Below are positions 1 through 5,229 of a DNA stretch of 10,541 nucleotides, piece by piece. The notes beneath the pieces are model-generated. The model was not told the DNA's origin. It did not search any database and worked only from the letters and a program-made list of their open reading frames with translations. The position numbers and the translations under genes were made by a program. Every line of letters starts with the position of its first letter. Within the stretch, counting starts at the first letter, position 1. Source of the DNA: Desulfobacteraceae bacterium (GTDB lineage: Bacteria > Desulfobacterota > DSM-4660 > Desulfatiglandales > HGW-15); assembly GCA_003819975.1 (NCBI GenBank), contig RPPU01000101.1, forward strand, positions 1-10,541. Reading direction: 5' to 3'.

Positions 1-128
1 ATATGCTTTCACTGGGCGCGCGCATGGTTTCCATCGAAGAGGCCTTGATGATCGTGAAAACCTGGCTGACCAGCGAATTTGAAGGGGGCCGGCACTTGCG
101 CCGGATTCAGCAGATCGATGCGGCTTGA
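1..128 (+). CDS. rpiB: Ribose-5-phosphate isomerase B, C-terminal fragment (5' end outside window)
   Basis: Partial gene; only about the last 42 codons are inside the window, read in the frame that starts at base 3 and stops with TGA at 126-128. The translation has LSLGARMVS, then EEALMIVKTWLTSEFEGG and RHLRRI. This is the characteristic RpiB/LacAB-family C-terminus: the 'LGAR-' strand, a helix, then the 'T-FEGGRH-RR' tail. RpiB interconverts ribose 5-phosphate and ribulose 5-phosphate in the cytoplasmic non-oxidative pentose phosphate pathway. The catalytic Cys or Asp residues lie upstream and cannot be checked. The ATG at base 3 is internal and not the true start. The stop is one base before the ATG of the lysozyme gene (TGATATG), so the two are probably cotranscribed. 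Recognition rests on the short C-terminal motif, which is distinctive. Confidence 0.88.
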   Translation, partial: MLSLGARMVSIEEALMIVKTWLTSEFEGGRHLRRIQQIDAA

Positions 129-129
129 T

Positions 130-873
130 ATGAATAAAAAAAAACATTTTCTATCACGCCATCGAATACTTCTACTTGCCGCGGCCTTAGTTTTCGCCGC
201 GGCGGCGATTCTCGCCTTCCTGTTCTACGAAGGGATTATCTGGTTCAACAACCCCTCCAAGTCGAAATATCCGGTCCGCGGCATCGACGTCTCCCATCAC
301 CAGGCCAAGATCGATTGGCCTGAAGTTAAAAAAAACGATTTGCATTTTGTGTTCATGAAAGCCACCGAAGGCGCCGACCACAAAGACACCCGTTTTCAAG
401 CCAATTGGACCCAGGCCCATCAAGCCGGTTTGATCCGGGGCGCTTATCATTATTTCACATTTTCAAAATCAGGAGCAGATCAAGCCCTTAATTTTATCGA
501 AACCGTACCCATCGAACCCAATACCTTACCGCCGGTCATTGATCTGGAATTCATGGGCAATGATAAATTTCAACTGGATCAGCGCGCTCTGCTGCGCGAA
601 CTCAATGATTTTATCTTTGTCATTGAAAGTCATTACCAACGCAAGCCGTTGCTCTACGTCACTTATGAATTTTATGATTTTTATCTAAAAAACCAAAGCC
701 TTCCTTATGCTATTTGGATCCGGGATATCTTTTGGACCCCGCGTTTGCCCGACGGAAAGCCTTGGACGTTCTGGCAATACAACCATCGCGGAAGAATCAA
801 TGGCATCGATGGATTTGTGGATTTAAATGTCTTTAACGGAACGGCCGAAGAATTCGGAAAGTTTTTACAATAG
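130..873 (+). CDS. Membrane-anchored GH25 family lysozyme (N-acetylmuramidase)
   Basis: 247 residues. A positively charged N-terminus (MNKKKHFLSRHR) is followed by a hydrophobic helix at about 13-33 with no clear signal-peptidase site, so it is probably a type II membrane anchor holding the enzyme in the periplasm. From residue 48 the protein matches glycoside hydrolase family 25, which hydrolyses the MurNAc-GlcNAc bond of peptidoglycan. Visible motifs are RGIDVSHHQ (Asp53), FMKATEG (Glu80), GAYHYF, LPPVIDLEF (the DxE catalytic pair, Asp138 and Glu140), WQYN and the closing VDLNVFNG (Asp231). All expected active-site acids are present, so it is predicted active. The reading frame is open further upstream to a TTG at 79 and an ATG at 118, but both lie inside rpiB. 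ATG 130, 1 nt after the rpiB stop, gives a proper signal-anchor; no clear Shine-Dalgarno is visible, consistent with coupling to rpiB. The length fits single-domain GH25 proteins of the YegX type. Confidence 0.9.
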   Translation: MNKKKHFLSRHRILLLAAALVFAAAAILAFLFYEGIIWFNNPSKSKYPVRGIDVSHHQAKIDWPEVKKNDLHFVFMKATEGADHKDTRFQANWTQAHQAGLIRGAYHYFTFSKSGADQALNFIETVPIEPNTLPPVIDLEFMGNDKFQLDQRALLRELNDFIFVIESHYQRKPLLYVTYEFYDFYLKNQSLPYAIWIRDIFWTPRLPDGKPWTFWQYNHRGRINGIDGFVDLNVFNGTAEEFGKFLQ

Positions 874-937
874 GCACTCACTAAAAAACTTCTACAATTT
901 GTTTTTGATTGGATTTTTACTGCCGTTAGCCTTGTGC

Positions 938-1023
938 CGTCATTCCGGCAAGCTGTTAGCCGGAATCCATGCTAAGCAAAGCCCGAAAATCTTGATTCCG
1001 GCTAACAGCATGCCGGAATGACG
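938..1023. repeat. REP-like doublet: 30-bp inverted repeat, each arm itself a hairpin
   Basis: The arms are 938-967 and 994-1023. They are reverse complements at 29 of 30 positions (single mismatch in the loop of each arm), with a 26-nt spacer. Each arm alone can form an 8-bp stem (ATTCCGGC/GCCGGAAT) with a 9-nt loop, and the whole can form one long stem. The outer sequence CGTCATTCCGGC is a very common core of dispersed palindromes in many bacterial genomes. The architecture, two opposed small palindromes, is that of REP/BIME elements mobilised by RAYT transposases. No transposase is in the window. It lies 65 bp after the lysozyme stop and may also stabilise or end that transcript, but has no T tract. 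Confidence 0.85.
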
Positions 1024-1069
1024 TTGGATTGTGTTTACTTACTAAATACGAACCGCCCTCTTAGGACCC

Positions 1070-1279
1070 GCGTAAAAATAAGTTGAACAATAAAGGGTCG
1101 TAACTAAGGCGTAAGGTCGATTTTGGAATGCGGCGACGCGTCGCCGCTTTAAAAGCGCGGACACGTCCGCGCACTCCAAAAGGTGTCAATTGTGGTGAAT
1201 CATTATTTTTAAAAAATGTGGCGACCTGAAATCAGGGTTCGACCTTTACTCGTTAAAATTGTTCAAGTTATTTATGCGC
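1070..1279. repeat. Imperfect 22-bp inverted repeat enclosing a palindromic core (MITE-like)
   Basis: 1070-1091 and 1258-1279 are reverse complements at 19 of 22 positions (shared core TTGAACAAT). Further inside, 1105-1120 and 1239-1255 again pair with about 14 of 17 matches (core AGGTCGA). Further outside, GCCCT at 1055-1059 pairs with AGGGC at 1288-1292. The two sides thus carry three collinear paired blocks around the GC-rich double hairpin at 1121-1181. This looks like a degenerate, non-autonomous inverted-repeat element of about 210-240 bp, or a folded non-coding RNA. I see no target-site duplication and no reading frame inside it. The alignment was made by eye; copy number elsewhere in the genome is unknown. 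Confidence 0.5.
1121..1181. repeat. GC-rich double-palindrome repeat
   Basis: Two short palindromes are joined by a TTTAAAA linker: GCGGCGACGCGTCGCCGC at 1130-1147 is perfectly self-complementary over 18 bp, and GCGCGGACACGTCCGCGC at 1155-1172 has an 8-bp stem and a 2-nt centre. The outer flanks TTTTGGAATGCG (1121-1132) and CGCACTCCAAAA (1170-1181) pair at 11 of 12 positions, so the whole unit is a three-way folded inverted repeat. Elements of this pattern (GCGGCGAC-GTCGCCGC next to GCGCGGAC-GTCCGCGC, bounded by GAGTGCG/CGCACTCC) are, from my general knowledge, dispersed in high copy in several environmental genomes. Its position between convergent genes would let it act as a transcription barrier in both directions. 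Confidence 0.8.
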
Positions 1280-1363
1280 AATGCCTTAGGGCATCGCCTT
1301 CCGTGCACGATTTCGAACGATGTGTCGTATCTTAAAAGTAAAATTGCTCTATATTAAACGATT

Positions 1364-1528
1364 TTACCTTGTCTCGCTTAGAGACTCGATGGCTTCATTG
1401 ACAAGCCGATCAAGAACATCCTCTGATTCGGAAAACAATTGCTCCCACTTCTTTTCAATCGTCACTTTAATAATATCCCGGCTCTCAAGTTTTCCGTAAA
1501 GAGTCTCAGTCAAATTTATTTTATTCAT
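1364..1528 (-). CDS. Small protein of unknown function, 54 residues
   Basis: ATG at 1528-1526 follows the TAG of the SEC-C gene after one base (TAGAATG); the stop is TAA at 1366-1364. The product begins MNKINLTETLYGKLE and ends DRLVNEAIESLSETR. It is strongly charged (rich in Glu and Lys), has no hydrophobic segment, and looks like a short strand-forming half followed by an amphipathic helix (about residues 28-52). I do not recognise a family. The reading frame is open well upstream into the SEC-C gene in another frame, but that part is arginine/isoleucine-rich shadow sequence. The case for a real gene is the stop-start spacing, identical to that between the two upstream genes, which implies translational coupling. 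No good Shine-Dalgarno is seen. It could be a chance frame or the leftover start of a longer gene; the sequence after its stop shows no continuing frame. Confidence 0.5.
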   Translation of the reverse strand: MNKINLTETLYGKLESRDIIKVTIEKKWEQLFSESEDVLDRLVNEAIESLSETR

Positions 1529-1529
1529 T

Positions 1530-2543
1530 CTAATGTATATTCCGATTTCCTTTGATTTCTTTCGGCATATCCGGATTTTCATGAATAAATTCATGCAAAT
1601 TTTTCGTTGCGGTAGGATCTTCCGGTAAATAAGACAACGCTTTCTCCCAAGCGGTTTTAGCCGCAAAATATTCCTCCAATGCGTAATAAACCGTTCCCAG
1701 ATTGTTCCAGGTTTCATTGAGATGATAACGGTCCGTAGCCGGATAATGCTCGAGCGCGGTTCGATACGCGCGAAGCGCGCCCTGGAGATCGCCACTTTCT
1801 TTGCATTTCAAACCCATAACATAATTCGCTCTTGGATGGTTCGGAAAAGCGGCAAGGCATTTACCCAGGTATGCATCGAACTTAACCTGATCAAAAAAAG
1901 CATAAACGATCGCATAACGACATAGAACTTCGCCTGTTTCCCCGACTTTGGATCTGGCCGCATCCATCCATTTCAAGGCTTCTTTTAAATCGCCATTTTC
2001 AGCAGCCGTCATGGCCTCGGTGATATCCATCAGAATCGGCTTGCAACAGAATTTATATTTCAACCCTGATGCACAGGAACACAAATCATAACTGTCCGGA
2101 ATAAAAGCTTGGGCTATACGCTTTTCAGCGTTAAGTGGTTCCTCTTCATCGAATCCGCCGACAGTAGCCATAGGTGAATAAAAACCTCGGCTGAATGATT
2201 TTTTTATCGGGCCGATAATCTCTTCGAAACGAGATAAGGGCGCCGCTTTAAACGAAAATCCGTGTTCTTCGGCAAATTTGATAAAAAATTCTTCCGCAGG
2301 ATCGTGCTCGGGACAAAATAATATTTTCGGCCAGCGCTTTTTGGTCTGATAGGCCTTTTTCATAACAATCTTTATTTCATTTTTATCGGGCAATTCTCCC
2401 GGCGCCAAGATTTGTCCGAAAATGTAAGTGCTGGCCATGTCGATCAATAAGTAGATATCGATCGGCTGATCCTTAATAAAACAATCGATCCGAAATATCA
2501 GCCAGGCTTCTCCGGGGTCAAATTGGTCCATTTTATATTTCAT
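1530..2543 (-). CDS. SEC-C zinc-motif protein with C-terminal TPR repeats
   Basis: 337 residues from the ATG at 2543-2541; the frame is open 25 codons further but would overlap the upstream gene. This ATG lies 1 nt after the upstream TAA (TAAGATG), with a weak GAGAAA as possible RBS. Three parts are visible. Residues 1-125 form an alpha/beta domain I cannot name (blocks WLIFRIDCFIKDQPIDIYLLID and PKILFCPEHDPAEEFF). Residues 155-167 are the SEC-C metal-binding motif CSCASGLKYKFCC, with the exact C-x-C-x8-C-C spacing of the zinc ligands at the C-terminus of SecA. Residues 172-315 are TPR-like helical pairs (GDLKEALKWMD, GDLQGALRAYRTALEHYP, EEYFAAKTAWEKALSYLPEDP). No signal peptide, so it is cytoplasmic. 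The motifs suggest a protein-binding scaffold; the biochemical role is unknown. It is the middle gene of a three-gene unit. Confidence 0.85.
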   Translation of the reverse strand: MKYKMDQFDPGEAWLIFRIDCFIKDQPIDIYLLIDMASTYIFGQILAPGELPDKNEIKIVMKKAYQTKKRWPKILFCPEHDPAEEFFIKFAEEHGFSFKAAPLSRFEEIIGPIKKSFSRGFYSPMATVGGFDEEEPLNAEKRIAQAFIPDSYDLCSCASGLKYKFCCKPILMDITEAMTAAENGDLKEALKWMDAARSKVGETGEVLCRYAIVYAFFDQVKFDAYLGKCLAAFPNHPRANYVMGLKCKESGDLQGALRAYRTALEHYPATDRYHLNETWNNLGTVYYALEEYFAAKTAWEKALSYLPEDPTATKNLHEFIHENPDMPKEIKGNRNIH

Positions 2544-2544
2544 C

Positions 2545-3009
2545 TTATTTTCTCGCTTTACCGGATAGATTCTCGATAGGAACCTTAAACACTCTGGTTT
2601 GATGAGCCGCTTTTTCAATATATTTCAGGCCTTCTGCCATAAACGCCGCCGAATATTTGGATACCAGGCCCTCCAGCGCCCTTTGTTTTTCCGAATCAAA
2701 AACCTCCCAAACCTTTCCGGAAATAATCACGCTCTCATATTTGGTGCCGAATTTTTCGGGTAAAACCTCGGTGCGGCCGACCACACAAAACGAAACCCGG
2801 TTATGGACCGCCAGATTGGCCAACTTATGACCTTCAAGCGCGCAATGAAAATAGAGCGCGTCATCCTTGATGCAATAATTCAAAGGGGCACCATAGGGTT
2901 CCCCGTCCGGAGTGGAAGTGGATAAAACGCCATATTCCCCTTGGCTCAATATTTCCATTGCCTCTTGGCGGGTTATGGCCCGGTCTTTTCTGCGCATTTC
3001 TTTAGACAT
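2545..3009 (-). CDS. Pyridoxamine 5'-phosphate oxidase family (Nim-like) flavin-binding protein
   Basis: 154 residues. The N-terminus MRRKDRAITRQEAMEIL, the strand YGVLSTSTPDGEPYGAPLNY, the ALYFHCALEGHKLANL block (His55, Gly60, His61, Lys62) and VSFCVVGRTEV are typical of the split-barrel, FMN-binding family that includes 5-nitroimidazole resistance (Nim) proteins. Further on, YESVIISGKVWEVFD and the end TRVFKVPIENLSGKARK complete the barrel. The family is thought to bind FMN or a related cofactor and to reduce small molecules; the substrate here is not predictable. GGAG sits 10 nt before the ATG at 3009, supporting that start over the internal ATG four codons later (2997). First gene of the unit reading into the SEC-C gene, separated by one base. 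Nim-type antibiotic resistance should not be inferred from family membership alone. Confidence 0.9.
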   Translation of the reverse strand: MSKEMRRKDRAITRQEAMEILSQGEYGVLSTSTPDGEPYGAPLNYCIKDDALYFHCALEGHKLANLAVHNRVSFCVVGRTEVLPEKFGTKYESVIISGKVWEVFDSEKQRALEGLVSKYSAAFMAEGLKYIEKAAHQTRVFKVPIENLSGKARK

Positions 3010-3353
3010 TTCGGTTTGTCTCCGGTCAAAATTAAAAATAGGGTCGGCATTTAGCCCGAACGTTGCCTATTTTCTTACGATAGACCCAGGCTTTCAGCCT
3101 GCGCTGATTTGTTGGGGCCGGTTTAAAATCTGCCACCAGAAGGTAAATCGTAACTGCAAATTGGAAATGTAACTGCCTTCTTAGGGTATGTTTATGTTCA
3201 ACACTTTTTTGAGGCCACAATAAGGATAACCCCGCTCCTCTATTTAACAAAAATATTCAAAAAAGCGCAAGATAGTTCAAGACAAACCCGGATAAAAAGA
3301 ATTAAAATCCGGCCATGGTATGATATTTATTTCCAAATCGGAGGTATGGGCGC
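3010..3353. other. Divergent intergenic region, 344 bp
   Basis: No convincing gene. It carries the 5' regions of the minus-strand PNPOx gene and the plus-strand cupin gene. Visible structure: a small perfect hairpin at 3087-3101 (CAGGCT-TTC-AGCCTG); a direct repeat of GTAACTGC at 3150-3157 and 3169-3176 (19-bp period); and an extended -10 element near 3316-3324. The short open frames here lack RBSs and family resemblance. I see no convincing promoter for the PNPOx gene, although A/T-rich sequence at 3025-3042 lies at a suitable distance. Confidence 0.6.
3316..3344 (+). promoter_or_regulatory. Extended -10 promoter element and Shine-Dalgarno of the cupin gene
   Basis: TGGTATGAT at 3316-3324 is an extended -10 (TG-N-TATGAT) for a sigma-70 type polymerase. 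There is no recognisable -35 at 16-18 bp upstream, which extended -10 promoters can lack. GGAGG at 3340-3344 lies 9 nt before the ATG at 3354 and fixes that start; the nearer ATG at 3346 runs into a stop after three codons. The predicted transcript start would be near 3331, giving a very short leader. Confidence 0.5.
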
Positions 3354-3737
3354 ATGAATTATGTTCAGCACGTTTTGAAAGGAAAAATTTTTTCAGAAAC
3401 GCATGGCAAAGATATAGATGCCTTAACTTGGAACCCACATTCGAAATTTAAAGGTGTGGCTCTCAAACATCTGGTGACCGGAGAAATGACCCAGGGAAAA
3501 TTCAGTTGCCATCTGGTCAAGGTCCAGGCCGGCTTTGAAATCGGCGAGCATGTTCATGAAAATCAGTGGGAACTGCACGAGGTGCTTGAAGGCAATGGCA
3601 AAGGAGTCTTGCTTCAGCAGGAAATGGCTTATGTACCGGGAACTTTTGCCGTGATCCCGCAAGGCCAAGTCCATAAAATCACGGCCGGCGAAAGCGATCT
3701 GTATCTTTTCGCCAAATTCGTTCCGGCTTTGCTTTAA
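3354..3737 (+). CDS. Single-domain cupin protein
   Basis: 127 residues, cytoplasmic. Cupin motif 1 is intact as GEHVHENQWELHEVLEGNG: His66, His68 and Glu73 in the H-x-H-x4-E spacing, closing Gly80. Motif 2 is PGTFAVIPQGQVHKI, with His107 as fourth ligand and the PxG turn. All four metal ligands of the small beta-barrel fold are present, so it should bind a divalent metal. Small cupins range from isomerases and dioxygenases to sugar-binding sensors; the sequence does not single one out. The N-terminal 50 residues include WNPHSKFKGVALKHLVTGE, often seen in cupin-2 proteins that appear next to AraC regulators. It converges with the AraC gene at 3785-4594, 47 bp away; a functional link is possible but not shown. 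Confidence 0.88.
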   Translation: MNYVQHVLKGKIFSETHGKDIDALTWNPHSKFKGVALKHLVTGEMTQGKFSCHLVKVQAGFEIGEHVHENQWELHEVLEGNGKGVLLQQEMAYVPGTFAVIPQGQVHKITAGESDLYLFAKFVPALL

Positions 3738-3767
3738 CCCCTGGAATAAAAAGAAAAGGCAAAGCCG
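3724..3767. terminator. Possible hairpin between convergent cupin and AraC genes
   Basis: CGGCTTTGC (3724-3732) pairs perfectly over 9 bp with GCAAAGCCG (3759-3767) around a 26-nt A-rich loop. The left arm covers the last cupin codons and the stop. The site between two convergent genes is right for a bidirectional terminator. However, the loop is long and neither side has a run of T after the stem, so termination strength is doubtful. Confidence 0.3.
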
Positions 3768-3784
3768 AAGAAATAAAAGCGGAT

Positions 3785-4594
3785 TTATAGTACCGTATCC
3801 GCATACTGCCCCGGTGTGATTCCTGTATGTTTTTTGAAGAAACGATTAAAATGACTTTGGTCGGCAAATCCGGTCTCGCAAGCCGCCTCAACCGGAGCCA
3901 CCCCTCTTTTGAGAAGTTGTTGGCTCTGTTTAATCCGCTCTTGGATTAGATAAGCATGGGGCGGCAAACCGATCTGCTCTCGAAAAAGACGAGTCAGATA
4001 AAAAGGGCTTAAACCGCATTTCCGGGCGAGATCGTGCATCCGCATGGCTTCGGCGGTATGTTGTTCGATATGGATTTTTATCTTCTGAATCGGATTTGGA
4101 AATGGCGCATAGCGGGCAATGCCGGCATTGTCCGCTATGCCTGTCGGCCTCATGCTGTCGATAAAAAGAGCATTTAAGAACCGACCGGCGTCTCTTAAGA
4201 ATCTTTGGGATTGAGGCGATGCGACCCATAAAGCTGCCAAATCCAATGCCTCTTGAAAAAGCAGGGGATTCCGGATCACTTTGGTATGGATGCCGTAAGC
4301 TGCGGTCTCAACCCTCAAATCATGCGCATTGCTTTTCTGCGAAAAGGATAAAGCCCAATAATCATGCCCACCGGGTTGATCGCTGCAACAGAAATGCGGC
4401 TCATCCGGTCGAATGACGAATAGGTCTCCGGGTTGAACCCATAATATTTTGTTTCTGAGGACTATCGTTCGCTGTCCACGTAAAACCATACCCACAATCA
4501 ACGTATGATGGGTGTGTATGGGAAAGCGATGAGTCACTTGAGTTCCATGCACAAGCCGCACGGTTTCTGCTTTTTTTTCATAAAACAGGATCAT
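3785..4594 (-). CDS. AraC-family transcriptional regulator with N-terminal cupin sensor
   Basis: 269 residues. The N-terminal AraC-binding (cupin) domain at about 10-100 includes HRFPIHTHHTLIVGMVLRGQRTIV and VQPGDLFVIRPDEPHFC, the small-molecule sensing barrel. Residues about 165-269 hold the two helix-turn-helix motifs: first MHDLARKCGLSPFYLTRLFREQIGLPPHAYL, then EAACETGFADQSHFNRFFKKHTGITPGQY, the AraC signature. Domain order and length are standard for full-size members, so it should bind DNA near an A/T-rich direct-repeat operator and respond to a ligand. GAGG lies 8 nt before the ATG at 4594. The target is unknown; the convergent cupin gene and the upstream region at 4595-4903 are the local candidates. 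Nothing looks broken. Confidence 0.93.
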   Translation of the reverse strand: MILFYEKKAETVRLVHGTQVTHRFPIHTHHTLIVGMVLRGQRTIVLRNKILWVQPGDLFVIRPDEPHFCCSDQPGGHDYWALSFSQKSNAHDLRVETAAYGIHTKVIRNPLLFQEALDLAALWVASPQSQRFLRDAGRFLNALFIDSMRPTGIADNAGIARYAPFPNPIQKIKIHIEQHTAEAMRMHDLARKCGLSPFYLTRLFREQIGLPPHAYLIQERIKQSQQLLKRGVAPVEAACETGFADQSHFNRFFKKHTGITPGQYADTVL

Positions 4595-4903
4595 AGACCC
4601 GACCTCGCGAAAAAACAGACCCTCGCTGGAAAGATTCCGAGTTGTTTATCCGCCCCATTTGATTAGCGTTCATGGCTCGCCCGAATTCATACCCGCATTT
4701 AGCGTCTCGAGGGATAGCGCTATGATTTGCTTTAAATTCCGCCAGTCGGTCCCATCCGGTTCGGCGACTTCCATCCGGTTCATCAATCCGCAAATTCTTT
4801 TTTCCCGCCCGCCGATATCCACTCGCCGGTTGTTGCGGCAGGCGCAGGATCGCATGGGTATGTGGTTGTAAAACCAATCGTATATCGGATTTCATTTTTT
4901 TGA
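4595..4903. other. Gene-poor 309-bp stretch upstream of the AraC gene
   Basis: Open frames exist on both strands (for example 4670-4855 minus and 4659-4871 plus), but none has an RBS, a plausible composition or a recognisable family, so I annotate no gene. Two copies of CCATCCGGTTC occur at 4752-4762 and 4771-4781 with a 19-bp period. The sequence TTGCGGCAGGCGCAGGATCG at 4833-4852 resembles the end of a dispersed repeat often mistranslated as 'LRQAQDR'. This stretch should hold the promoter of the AraC gene, but I see no clear -35/-10 pair. Confidence 0.5.
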
Positions 4904-5089
4904 TCAAGTTGTTTTCACTTTATCCAACCAGGTCGCCAGGCCGATAATCACCGCGGCCATGATCAGGTTAAAGAACGCCATAAACTCCGGGCTCGGCGGC
5001 ACGGCACCGCTTAATCCCATAAAGAAAACCAGCAATACCAGGGCCAGAATTCCTATGCCGATTTTTTTCCCTTTAGAGACATTTTTCAT
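4904..5089 (-). CDS. Small two-helix inner-membrane protein of unknown function
   Basis: 61 residues beginning MKNVSKGKKIG. Two hydrophobic segments, about residues 11-30 (IGILALVLLVFFMGLSGAV) and 36-54 (FMAFFNLIMAAVIIGLATW), are joined by a short loop PPSPEF. Positively charged ends (KGKK at the start, DKVKTT at the close) suggest both termini face the cytoplasm. I do not recognise a family. The composition is that of a genuine small membrane protein rather than a chance frame. The only RBS candidate is a weak GAAAAG very close to the ATG. It lies between two AraC-type regulators on the same strand, with a 139-bp gap upstream that contains a tandem repeat. Confidence 0.6.
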   Translation of the reverse strand: MKNVSKGKKIGIGILALVLLVFFMGLSGAVPPSPEFMAFFNLIMAAVIIGLATWLDKVKTT

Positions 5090-5161
5090 AGCTTTTCAAA
5101 AACTCGCCACTCGCTCAACCCGTAACCGGGCAACCGAATAACTTCTTCTATTTCTTTTTTT

Positions 5162-5229
5162 ACTTTTCACGTTTGCCGTTTCGCTTCTTACTTTTCACGT
5201 TTGCCGTTTCGCTTCTTACGTTTCACGTT
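5162..5229. repeat. Tandem repeat, two 28-bp units plus a partial third
   Basis: 5162-5189 and 5190-5217 are identical 28-bp units (start ACTTTTCACGTTTGCCG, end TCGCTTCTT), followed by a degenerate partial unit (ACGTTTCACGTT) that runs to the stop codon of the GyrI-fusion gene. The motif TTTCACGTT occurs in all three. It is directly 3' of that gene. Such units change copy number easily by slippage, so length may differ between strains. Confidence 0.9.

Noticed and set aside
1364..1795. 143-codon minus-strand frame containing the 54-residue gene
   Set aside because: The first 89 codons lie inside the SEC-C gene in another frame and read as Arg/Ile-rich shadow sequence; only the part from ATG 1528 is plausible.
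2545..3009. Calling the PNPOx protein a nitroimidazole-resistance (Nim) determinant
   Set aside because: The family is broad; fold-level similarity does not support a specific resistance function.
3032..3250. 72-codon minus-strand frame in the divergent intergenic region
   Set aside because: No RBS, no recognisable protein pattern, and it crosses the small hairpin at 3087-3101; judged chance.
4659..4871. Plus-strand frame ending in an 'LRQAQDR' stretch
   Set aside because: That peptide is a well-known mistranslation of a dispersed DNA repeat; no RBS or other support.
4578..4907. 109-codon minus-strand frame upstream of the AraC gene
   Set aside because: It overlaps the starts or ends of both neighbours, has no RBS, and its composition shows no domain or hydrophobic pattern.
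5162..5229. Possible CRISPR array
   Set aside because: The two 28-bp units are directly adjacent with no spacers, so it is a simple tandem repeat.
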